Shown here in pieces: positions 1 through 10,112 of a stretch of 64,000 bases of DNA; position 1 is the stretch's first letter; every line of letters starts with the position of its first letter. Origin of the DNA: Adiantum capillus-veneris (Eukaryota > Streptophyta > Polypodiopsida > Polypodiales > Pteridaceae); assembly GCA_014529385.2 (NCBI GenBank), contig CM043971.1, forward strand, positions 59,136,209-59,200,208, read 5' to 3'. The position numbers and the translations under genes were made by a program. Below the pieces are notes generated by a model that did no database searches, was not told the DNA's origin, and saw nothing but the letters and a program-made list of their open reading frames with translations.

Positions 1-13
1 GTTTCTTGACAAC

Positions 14-3000
14 TTGGAGATGGCACATCTCATATCCAGGAGAGATGAAGAGGAAGTAAAGCTACGAGCCTTCCCGTTGGTTCTAAAAGCAGAAGCTAAA
101 GCATGGTATGAGACCTTGCAACCCCAAATCAAGTCCAACTGGGAGAGACTGCGAGCAAGCTTCCTCTCCAAGTTCGGGCAAGGTGATACTTCTGAAGGAC
201 TATGGAAATGTCTTATTGGACATAAGCAGGTATCACTTGAAGACTATCCCTCTTATGAAGCAACCTTTGTCAATCTATGGGGTAGGTGGGAGGCTACATT
301 AGAAAATCATGGTGGTGCACCTAACTTTCTAAAAAAAGAGAGATTCATGGTTGGCTTGTATCCACTTTTAAAAGCTAAAGTAGAGCTAAAATTCCCATCC
401 ACCTTCGAAGAAGCACATGAGGTAGCCATCATCAAGTTTAGAAAACTACACTTCCAAGCACATAGAGCAAGGGGTTTGAATGAAGTGAGTGAGAGGGAGT
501 CTTCACAAACCATGGAAGCACCAATTAGGGCCCCTCTTGCACAATCTTCAGAAATAGGAGATAACTCTCAACAAGAGGTTTTACAAAGGCTAACTCAACA
601 GCTTGAGAACCTCACTTTGAATCTAGTACAGGGCCTACCTCAACGACAACCAAGAGAAGGGAATCGCAATCAACGAAGACAAGCTCAAGAGTTGCGATGT
701 TGGAATTGCAATGAAATAGGCCATGGCATGTACAATTGTCCACATCCAAGGCGACTTCCGGGAGACATATATCCCCCCAGACCGCCTCCTCTCACTGTGC
801 AGCAAGAACTAGCTCAAGGCCCACAAATCCTTCGTCGACCACCACCACCAGCAAATATACCTCCCGTCCCACATGAGGAGGAAGAAAGAGGAGTCAACAT
901 CATCAAGCTAGAAGAGGTAATAGATGAGCATACTCTAAACTTTGATGTTATGCCGGCAGAAAAACGCACAAGAGCACATGATAAGGATGAAGACATGAGA
1001 AGTGAAGGAACAAATTCAGCCACAAGGGACAAGAAGAAGAAGTCAAAGATGGAAGAAGTTGAAAGTAGCAGGAAGAAAAGATCAAGGCGAAGGGAAATTG
1101 GTATCAACGACTTCCCATTGGGAAAGGAGCTAGAGCCCTACAACATCCTCGAGGATTTACAAACCCAAAAGCCAAACATTTCATGGCCTCAACTTCTACA
1201 CCTATCAGCCAAAGTAAGAAGGCAATGGCCAAAGTTGGTAAGTACAAGAATTCCAAAAAAGAAAGCAAATCTTTCCATTAAGGTTGTGGCCTCAAAGCTA
1301 CAAAAATATGTGGAACCCATTGTGGATGCTTACATAAGGGGTAAAAAGGTGTCTAATGTATATGTTGATGGTGGAGCTCAAATGTGTGTGATCACGGAAA
1401 AATCAATGAATAGGAAGGGGCTTGAAATTACAAAGTCCTCTAATTGTCAAGCTAGGCTAGCCAACAACTCAAGTGTGAAGTGTTTGGGGATCATTGAAAA
1501 TGTAAAAGTATCTGTATGTAACATAGATGCACGAGTGGATATGTATGTCATGCCAGCTAAGGGGGAGGGCTATCCCATCATCCTAGGGAGGCCTTGGCTC
1601 ATTGCTGTGAATGCAGATAAAAAATGGGGAAGTGGTCGTTTGATTCTTAAGAAGGTTCAACTGGTGGTGTATGATTGGCGAGAAGGAAAGCAACTAGATA
1701 TCAACTATGAAACCACGATAGATGAAGAGAGCGAGGAGGAGAGTCCTTACTCAAGTGATGAGGAAGCATCAACCAGTGCATCAACCAGTGAAGAGGAGTC
1801 TTCTTTGGAGGTAATGGGAATTGTATTCAACGCCAACACTCAAGATGTTCCTGTAGAAGAAAAGCCAACAGACAATCACACACGAGGGGATGAAAGATGC
1901 CACCACCTTGAAGAAGGATTTGAGAAGATGCTTGCAAAAGATCTTACTTGTGAGGAGAAGAGGTCCTACATCAATATGTTAAGGAGGTATCCCAATTTGT
2001 TTATCACTGACTACTCACAAATAAGAGGTGTAGATGTAATAGAGCATCGAATTGAATTGAAACCAGCGACCAAACCCGTGGCTCAAAAGTTAAGGCGACT
2101 AGGATCTGTGCAACAAAAGGCTCTCCTACAAGAAGTGAATCGACTCTTGAGGGCTGGCTTCATCTATCCAGTATCCAACTCCGAATGGGTATCACCTATT
2201 GTAGTCACTCCCAAGAAGAATGGTAAGTGGAGGGTCTGCGTGGATTACAAACCCCTCAACACTGCGACAAAGAGGGACCACTTCCCTCTCCCTTTCCAAG
2301 ATGAAATTTTGAATGAAGTAGCAGGTCACGAATGCTACACTATGTGTGATGGGTATTCATGATATTTTCAAATTAGAATAGCAAAAGAGGACCAACCAAA
2401 AACCACCTTCATCACACCTTGGGGATGTTTTGCATTCAGAATAATGCCTTTTGGGCTCACCAATGCTCCTAGCACCTTCATGAGATTCACAATATTTGTA
2501 TTTCAGCCATTCTTTGGAAAATCTATAAGAGTCTTTATGGATGATTTCTGTATTTATAGTTGTAGATCACTTCACTGCCAAAAGGTTGAAGAGGGGCTTA
2601 AGAGGCTCCATCAATTTGGGGGACAACTCAACCCAGAGAAGTGTCATATCGGTGAATCTCAGGTGGTTTTGCTAGGCCATGTGGTTTCTTCACAAGGAAT
2701 TCAAGTGGATCCCTCTAAAGTAGAGGCCCTTTTGTCATTATCTCCACCAACAACAACTAAGGAGCTAATGACCTTCAACCACAAAGTGAGGTACATGTCT
2801 CGCTTCATCCATCTCCTAGCAGAAGCCATCGCCCCTTTGCATAGGTTGGCAAGCCAATCTACATTTGAATGGGGGAGGGAACATGCAAAATGTTTTGAGG
2901 AAGTGAAGGGAATTCTTAGCTCTCTCCCAATCCTAATGCCACCAGATCCAAAGGAGACCTACTATGTCACTCCAAGTGTGGGTTTCGAAGCAATTGGTGT

Positions 3001-3037
3001 TGTTTTGATGCAAAAGATCCTAAAACATCATACATGA
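14..3037 (+). pseudogene. gag-pol: gypsy Gag, protease and reverse transcriptase
   Basis: The first 782 codons are open. The Gag core occupies about residues 1-150. A CCHC knuckle (CWNCNEIGHGMYNC) sits at about residue 228. The protease has VDGGAQMCVI near 450 and ILGRPWL near 520, with Asp-Gly-Gly where Asp-Ser/Thr-Gly is usual. An acidic Ser/Glu stretch follows (about 560-600), then RT begins (WVSPIVVTPKKNGKWRVCVDY). TGA at 2360-2362 interrupts RT in the conserved DGYS..YFQIRI segment. The same frame then stays open to 3037 and carries MPFGLTNAPSTF and the catalytic FMDD box, so this is one point mutation. The first ATG at 14 may be internal because the window starts here. Confidence 0.85.
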
Positions 3038-4008
3038 GGCCGATCTAGTTTGCAAGCAAGGTGATGACTCCGGCCGAGAAGGGATACATTGAAATGGAGA
3101 AAGTGGTCTTTGCAATCTTGTTTGCGGTAAGGAAATTTCGATCGTATCTTCTCCCTGTGCCATTTGTTTTTCTCACCTTAGAGCACAATCTACCATATGT
3201 AGTACAACACATGAGCCTCTCATCTAGAATAGCAAAGTGGGTGCTTGAACTCCAAGAATTTGAATACACTTTCCTTGTAGAAGATAGCACAAGAGCAGGA
3301 CTTGCAGACATTCTCACCTACAAAGTGAGAGAAAGGGAAGGATCACGACTACAAAGAGAGGAAGGCTCAAAACAGTTCAAAGTGAAGGAGATTGATAATG
3401 CCCATACTTTATGCTTTGACGGAGCTTATCAACGCCAACAAGACAAAGCAGCAGGGGGGATCATCATTTTGAACCCACAAAAGGAGGTAATGGTTAGAAA
3501 AGGTATCACTCTACCCAACGTTCACTCTAACAATGAGGCTGAGTATGCTGCTCTAACCCTTGGGTTAGAAGAATGCAAAGAATTAGGCATACAAAGACTT
3601 ATTATAAAAGGTGATTCTTTGCTAGTGGTCAGGAAAATCCAAGGGACTTGGAGGTGCAAGAATCGTACATTGTTTGAGTGGATTAGTAGTGTAAGAGCTT
3701 TGATGAAGGGTTTTAAAGCAACACAGGTACAACACATTGTGAGAACTCATAACAAGGAAGCAGAATTACTCGCAAATGAAAAGCTTCAAATGGCGGTAGG
3801 AGGTGTGAAACTATATGAACCCAAATATCAAGGTCAAGAGGAGCTAAAAGACATTATCTTCTTTCTACAAGCAGGTGAGTGTCCCAAACACTTAGACAAG
3901 GTGCAAAGACATAGACTAGTTAAGAAGGCCACACCTTACCAGTTGATCGGGGATGATTTATATCACAAAGGGAAAGATTTGGTCTTGAGGAGAGTACCAG
4001 GTGTGTAA
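3031..4008 (+). pseudogene. pol: gypsy pol RNase H plus second (RVT_3-like) RNase H
   Basis: This continues pol after a frameshift near 3030. The pol RNase H end is recognisable (VMTPAEKGYIEMEKVVFAI, then the LEHNLPYV and LADIL segments). At about 3408-3780 a second RNase H starts with LCFDGA and continues with NNEAEYAAL and GDSLLVV, giving the Asp-Glu-Asp catalytic set. The usual fourth Asp (as in ADxLAN) is Glu in EAELLAN. The frame stops at TAA 4006-4008, and the same frame continues at once into the integrase. A tandem second RNase H is characteristic of Tat-like plant gypsy elements. Confidence 0.8.
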
Positions 4009-5262
4009 GAGATAGAGAAAATTCTTCTTTCATGTCATGATGATGTCTGTGGTGGTCACTTTTCTCAAGATATTACAAGTAGGAAGATTTTACAAGCAGG
4101 GTTTATTTGGCCGAGCTTACATCGTGATGTCCAATATTGGTGTAAGGCATGTAAGCTATGCCAAATTGCTGGGGATAGACGACTAACATATGATCCTCGA
4201 GTCCCAATAATATCTTATGGCCCTTTTGAAAAGTGGGGTGTGGATGCAATAGGTCCCCTACCTCGTACTTCTACAGGGAAGGTTTTCATCATCATGGGTG
4301 TTGACTACATGACACGATGGGCAGAAGCAACAAGCACAACCCGAATCACAGCTGAAGAGGTATCAAAGTTTATTTTTGATCATATTTGTAGTAGGTTTGG
4401 AACACCCCTAGAAATCTTATCAGATCGAGGCCCGAGTTTTAGGGCTGACCTTCTGAATGATCTCTTGAGGAGGTTAAAAGTGAAACACCTGCATTCCACA
4501 CCCTACTATCCTCAATGCAATGGATTGGTGGAAAAAGTGAATGGAATGATATGTAAGATAATTTCTAAGCAGGTTGTGGACCGGCCTAATGATTGGGATC
4601 GCCATTTGACGGCTGCTCTTTGGGCGTATAGGACATCTTTCAAGGTATCTACCCAATTCACCCCTTTTCATCTAGTTTATGGACAGGAGGCACTTCTCCC
4701 CATTGAGGTAGAGCTCTCAAGCTTGCGCGTTCTTGCAAGAGTGGAAAAAAAACCAAAAGAGGTTCTACATGAAAGGATCTTAGATCTCCAACGACTTGAG
4801 CTAGATAGAGAAGAGTCCATTGATCACTACATCACCAAAGCGACAAGCCAAAGGGCTAAAATCAACAAGAAGCTCAAGGGGAAAGGATTGAAGGAAGGTA
4901 TGTTGGTTCTTCGCTATGATAACCGACTTGATACTCGACTTGACAAAAAGTTTTTGCAAAGATGGGAGGGATCTTTCATGATAAAAACAAAGTTTGGGAA
5001 TGGTAGTTACAGATTAGCAGATTTATCAGGAAAACTCCACAAGACCAGAGTCAATGGATGGAGATTAAAGCCCTACTTTCAACGTATCAATCCGTTGATA
5101 GGCAGTCATCTGCCTACATCGTCTAAGCTCCAAATTGACATGGCTCCCTTCGGCTTGGCAAATGCTCCACCTATTTTTAAAGCTTTGATGTGCAAAGAAG
5201 AACCAGCCTTGGAATCTGAACATACCCAAGACAACCCTCCCATCTCCGATTTATGGGATTGA
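4009..5262 (+). pseudogene. pol: gypsy integrase
   Basis: This inserts retrotransposon cDNA into the chromosome. The zinc-binding HHCC module is visible at about 4030-4165 (CHDDVCGGHF, then CKACKLCQ). The catalytic triad is WGVDAIGP (about 4240), LSDRGPSF (about 4420) and NGLVEKVN (about 4520). The C-terminal part includes VLRYDNRLDTRLDKKF and a GSYRLADLSGK segment, the SH3-like end. The frame is open for 417 codons, but no ATG lies at its start, because it is the downstream part of the polyprotein cut off by the TAA at 4006. No chromodomain was seen. Confidence 0.85.
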
Positions 5263-5446
5263 GGTAATGAAAAGCAGGTCTAATGGAGTAAAAGAGTGCA
5301 TGACACTCCTCCTATTGAAAAAAAAAAAGAAAAAAAGAAAAAAAGAAAAGGAAAAATGACAAAAAAAGGAGAAAAAAAGAAAGAAAAAGAAGCAACACCG
5401 TCCTCCTAAAGATATGAATATCTCTAGGCTTGGGGGAGGGCTAATA
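5263..5446 (+). other. 3' untranslated spacer with purine tracts and probable polypurine tract
   Basis: A long A/G run covers 5319-5394. A second tract, CTTGGGGGAGGG at 5429-5440, has the form of a plus-strand primer (polypurine tract) next to a 3' LTR. No coding potential is visible apart from shadow frames of the A-rich run. Confidence 0.55.
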
Positions 5447-7518
5447 TGACTGGCATAAAATGGTAACCATCTTTTTGCAACATTTTTCAGCCTACTCAAC
5501 GTCCTCTTCCTCATATGTGTATATATTTTTCTACGCTATTAAGTTATCTAGAGTAAATTCCCCCTCTTCGTTTAACCTTTGTGGCGACACATACATTGTA
5601 CTCTTCCCAAAAATGTCACCTTAGGCATATATTTATATTACCACCCTTTTCTTTTTTGCTTTGTAAATAAAAGTAAGCATACAATAACCAACTATCTACC
5701 CCCAAACTTTCTTACCTCTTGTGAATTAGTAGTAGAAAAATAATATATCCATCTTCCATCCCATATAGATAAATTACCATGAAATCAGCTCTCCACTTGT
5801 CTTTACCAAAGATTATGGTCCCTCTCTACAAGTCTTCTATGCCCCCTACATAGGTGGCCCAATATCTCTTAAGAATATACATATAGTTTTTATCCTTTCA
5901 AAAAGACTCCAATTGTATATTCTTTTCACAAGAAAATAATATTGGGCCCTCCTCTATTTGTTTAAGCATCATAGCCTTTTGAAAAAGCATGATTCCCCTT
6001 GGATGCATACAAGCAAAGGGCCCATACAAGAAGAGTTGGAAGCAAAAGGTTCCCTAGCCTAGTGTGGACCTTCCAAACCAAATTACTTGGTGCATGGGCG
6101 TGAAGAATAGTCCAAATTCATATCAAACATGTTGAGAAGGTCAAATTTTCCTTTTGAAGCATGTCATTCCGAGCTACAGGTAAAAAGTTATGGTCAAAAT
6201 AGTGTGAATCTGTCAGATTCGCAGCAAAAGGAAACTGTAAATCAAGTAAATCAAGAGAGTGAGATCTTATTTTTCCCCTACTCATCTTCTAGAAGAGCAA
6301 TGAGTGTTCAAGGTCACTTGCATGTGATGGGACCAACCTAAAGATGCTTTCTAAATGCCAAGACAGACAAGTTGAGATACCCCGCAAGAGCCACCCGTAG
6401 GGCCTCATGGTGGGCCCCACCTACATTATGCACCCCTATGGAGCCTTTACGGTCTAAAATGATATTTTTGGTGAATAAATAGTCCCTTTTATGTCCAATA
6501 TTCAATGAGTGGTCAAAGGACACTTAATTAGGGCTAATCACCTACCCTAATTAAGTGTAGCATAATCCCACTCCTACACAACTATAAATAGTCCCCCTTG
6601 GAGAGACTCAAGGACACACACCTATATTTTCAACTTCATGTTGTTTCTTGATCAACAGTAGAGAAAACCCCAAATCTCCCTCTTTCACATCCTGCCTCCT
6701 AACCCTCCTCTTTGGAGGAAGTGCAACTCTATCCTCCACTCTTTCTATTCTACAATCTCTTACTCCATCAACCCAATAAATCATTTGTAGCCCCTCAATA
6801 ACTTGTAAATACATCATGATCTCTCTCATGGTTATGTTAATGATCATTAAATCATCTTCAAAACTTTCAAGTGTCGCAATTCGTGATGGTTAGCCAGCGT
6901 CTGTACTCCCCTTAAAAGGTGTGCAAGAAATCAAGTAAGTGTTCTATTCTCAATTTACCATTGGTTTGTTTCTCCACACTTATTCAATTGGTCTAAAGAA
7001 AATTCTCACTCCAACTCTCTTTTTATTCATTACATATGCATGTGGCTACCTCTCATGGTGATTTTATTTGTCACGACATTGCATAGATGGAGATGAGCTC
7101 TCTATGCAAAGTGTGTTAGTTCGATGTAGGTGATTCTCTTGTGTGTTTTTTGAGAGGCAGGTCTTGTGTGCATGATTTTTTGATGAGTCCTTGAGAGAAG
7201 AGGAGTTTGGATGTATCATGGGTATTCTTATGGGGAGAAGGTGAATGCTATTCCACAAATTGCATATTTACATTTGATGCACGGCATTGGGTTGCATAAT
7301 CGTTGATGGTGTCAAGTGTCCAAAGTGTACATAGAGTAAGGGTTCTCAAAGTGTGTTGCTTGAGTGGGTGAGTGCAAATGTTATTTTGATTGGTTGCCTT
7401 ATCCACTCCCAAAAGAAGGTGGTGCGCCAAGTAGTGTGCGTACCTCTTTACGAACATTTTGTGAGGGTAGGCCCATTGGTTTGGGTTTAGAGGCCCCATT
7501 TCAAAAAGCTCACCCTCA
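5447..7518 (+). repeat. probable 3' LTR of the first gypsy element (right end undefined)
   Basis: It starts with TGAC just after a purine tract and holds a promoter-like TATA box at 6583, as an LTR should. There is no long plausible ORF. Its 5' partner lies outside the window, so the true end cannot be set. It may be anywhere between about 6870 and 7518, where the tail of the next element begins. Confidence 0.45.
6521..6590 (+). promoter_or_regulatory. perfect 13-bp inverted repeat followed by a TATA box in the LTR
   Basis: CACTTAATTAGGG at 6521-6533 is mirrored exactly at 6545-6557 with an 11-base loop. TATAAATA follows at 6583-6590, about 25 bp downstream of the hairpin. This is a plausible LTR core promoter with an upstream palindromic site. 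Function is inferred. Confidence 0.45.
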
Positions 7519-7590
7519 GTAGTAAACAACTGAGTGCAAAGGAAATGTATTTCACCAAATGCAATCACTTATACTTCCAGCTTGGGGGCA

Positions 7591-9065
7591 TGTCGCACTA
7601 TTCAGGACCTTGTTTTTTACGTGCAAGTAAAATCACGATGATATTGTTAGCTGAGAGCTGTTGATAGTAAAGATCGTGCTTAACAGCACTGAGGTGGTCG
7701 AAATGTATACCATATGTTGTGCTTGGCAATGCTTGGTCGATATGTATGCCAAATGTGGTGCCCTTTACTCCAAGGTTTAATGGCCAAAAGGGCCAATGGC
7801 CACCCAAGGCAAAGTTAGTGGCCACCCAAATATTGGATCCATCAAGGGCTTTTAGTGTGTAAGCAAGAAAAGGAAAGGAGAGCGATGGTGTGCACATGGC
7901 AGCGGGCAGCGCATGGGAGGAGAACGAGCTCATAGCGAGCTCTGCGGGCATGGGTTGACGAAGGCCTAGAAGTGAAATTTTACCAGCATGTCGGGGCGAC
8001 CACATTTGGAGCGATTCCGCTGCATTCTACGCTATTGTGGCCGCACTCAAACTACCATTTCATCAGGACGGGTCCCGCGCCACATCAGTCACGACGCCGT
8101 GACTGATGCCAAAATTGAAGGGGCCCTATTTTAGGGCAGTAGGAGAGATATAGGAGGAGCACTCCAAGGGAAGAAAATCTTGGCAAGGCATGACGAAGCA
8201 AAGGAGGTAAGGAAAGGAAGGAGTTGAAGGGCAAAAAGAGGAAGAGATCCCTCTCTCTCGCTCTCGTCCTCGAGGCAAGCAAGATTTTCTCTCTCCCTCT
8301 TGAGTTTAAACATACAAAGAAAGGCTTTCTATTCCTCTCGCCCTCTTGAGTTTGAACATAGCAAGCAAGGCAAGCCTTGAGAGCTCGGAGCAGGTTGAGC
8401 ATGAAGGAAAATCGGGAAGCTTCGAAGGGGAAGGTAACATAAGCCGAAGAAGAAGGTCCAAGGAGGGTCTAAAGTTGGATGAGTTTGAAGACGAAAAGAA
8501 GAAACATGATAAAAAAGGGCAACGAGCATCGGACATAAGTAAGGGAGTTGAAAGGACATCAAGCTTCGAGCAAGCATAAGCTTTGAGCCTACATAAGTCG
8601 AGAATTGAGCAAGTATAAGACAAGGGATCAGAAGCAAAGGGATTCGAGTTGAAAGGGGATCGAGCTTCGGGAGTCGAGGTAGTGCATGCAAGGTGCGTAT
8701 CATTTTTGAAGCCTGAAGATTGACACAATGAGTCGAGATAAAGTTTGCAGAAGTTACTTCATCGTCATCAGCTAATGTTTGATTAAGAATTTTTTTAAGT
8801 CCGGTGTCGTTAATGGCCCGGTTAATCCTGTAAACGGGAGCTTAAACTCCTAGTTAGCAGCAACTGATCCAAGTGACGGTGCTATTAACAACCTGCCTTG
8901 GCTAAAGATTAAGTTGTACTCAAATGTATTAATCGATTTATTGATGATTGTGGTGATTGTCAGAGTCAGTTGCATCAGTGTCTCTTGTTTTGTCTCTTTC
9001 ACACCTCCCACAGCTAGAGGCCCGGCGCTAGCCCGGCGCACGTAGCGAACACATATCCCCTGACA
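7591..9065 (+). repeat. LTR 1 of the non-autonomous element
   Basis: It begins TGTCGCACTATTCAGG after CTTGGGGGCA and ends CCCCTGACA, so it has TG...CA termini. It is about 1475 bp and collinear with the copies at 18614 and 23678. All three share a TATTTTAG/GATATAGG segment (about 8130-8152), a possible promoter region, followed by a GA-rich stretch. The long minus-strand frames inside it reflect base composition and are not genes. Confidence 0.9.
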
Positions 9066-9069
9066 TCTT

Positions 9070-9087
9070 TGGTGAATCCGACGTGAA
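9070..9087 (+). other. probable primer-binding site, unit 1
   Basis: TGGTGAATCCGACG starts four bases after the LTR end. Starting with TGG is what a site complementary to a tRNA CCA end requires. It is not the initiator-Met sequence used by the other elements here, and I could not assign the tRNA. Confidence 0.5.
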
Positions 9088-9688
9088 ATGAGCCAGGGTG
9101 GGAGGTAAAGATGGAGAATTTAGAGCAGATGATGAAGATGATTGCAAAATTAAGTGCAAACGGTTTTGATGATAAGTCAACAGTTCCAGATTTTAAAGAT
9201 GCTTCAATTGGTTCAAGGATCTCTGCTTGAAATAGAGACTGTAAAGGAGAAAATCAAATGGATGAAGCTTTTGATGCAGCTTTAGATGCAATATACGACG
9301 AGAGACGACTCTTTGATGGATACGATCTAGAGGGCTACCTAGAGTGCTATGAGCTAGAGACCAAGGTAAGAGGGATACAAGAAGAGTTGATGATCGAATC
9401 TTTTGAGTAGATAGTGAGTTCAGATGTGAAGGAGCAGATTCAAGAAGTTACCAAAGCTTGCAACGACGACTGGGAGTATTTCAAAGAAGCTATTGTGCAA
9501 GTACATTATGAGCAGTATAAAAGATATCAAGAACAAAGTGCAAGTCTACGGGACTACGCATATATCCGAGGACAAGTACGATCAAAGTTAGAAGCTGTGA
9601 TCAATGAGTGTATTGTGTAGGATGCTACCTTCTTACAAGCTAATGATGAAGACATAGTCAAAGCTATATATGAAAACTTGGGGTTTGC

Positions 9689-9942
9689 TGTGACGCCCTC
9701 GTTCGGGGCGTCGCGGAAAAGGGGCCGCGCCGGCTCACCTGCGTTGCAAACGGGACCTGCAGACAAGCAAACGCATACACAAGAACGCAACTTGAAAACT
9801 GAACACAAGAGGGACACGAGAGTGAAGGACGCGAACGAATGATCAATATCATAAGAAAGTGCCGAATACAAGGGACGCAAGGAATCACATGAAAACGGGG
9901 CTCGCAAGTTGGGGGAAGTGGCACATACTTCCCTTATATACA
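9689..9942 (-). repeat. 3' LTR of the chromovirus
   Basis: Read on the minus strand it runs TGTATATAAGGG...CGTCACA, 254 bp, with TG...CA ends. CCCGGGGG immediately upstream serves as polypurine tract. A TATATAAG box sits at the very start of the LTR. Confidence 0.85.
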
Positions 9943-10112
9943 CCCCCGGGTTGAGAGAGCTTGACGCCCACGTCAAGCCGGGGTTTTGAGAGGTGCCGAT
10001 ACAAAAGTTGATGCCGAGGTTTTGGGGCGGCTATTTACAAGGGGGGGGAGTGAAGTGTTGCCAAAAATGTCTAGCTACCTAGGGTGATGCTAGTTACAAG
10101 TGGGGGGGAGGA
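9943..10112 (-). other. chromovirus 3' untranslated region and polypurine tract
   Basis: 170 bp between the pol stop and the 3' LTR, ending on the minus strand with CCCGGGGG. Several pyrimidine runs on the minus strand appear as G-runs on plus. No gene. Confidence 0.7.

Larger units (their letters stand above)
1..7518 (+). mobile_element. Ty3/gypsy retrotransposon with two RNase H domains, 5' end outside window
   Basis: The order Gag, zinc knuckle, protease, reverse transcriptase, RNase H, second RNase H, integrase on the plus strand is that of a Ty3/gypsy element. An extra RNase H between pol RNase H and integrase is known from the plant Tat-like lineage. The reading frame is broken by one in-frame stop in RT (2360), one frameshift near 3030 and one stop before the integrase (4006), so this copy cannot make a full polyprotein. 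The 5' LTR, primer site and probably the Gag start lie left of the window. The right end is uncertain because the probable 3' LTR has no partner here. Confidence 0.85.

Noticed and set aside
5251-5514. Phe/Ser-rich minus-strand ORF
   Set aside because: It is the complement of the A/G-rich tract before the 3' LTR.
8085-8728. Long minus-strand frames in LTR 1 (and equivalents at 19100-19887 and 24167-24871)
   Set aside because: They recur at the same place in all three LTRs, are Leu/Ser/Phe-rich translations of a GA-rich strand, and differ in frame and length between copies. Base composition explains them.
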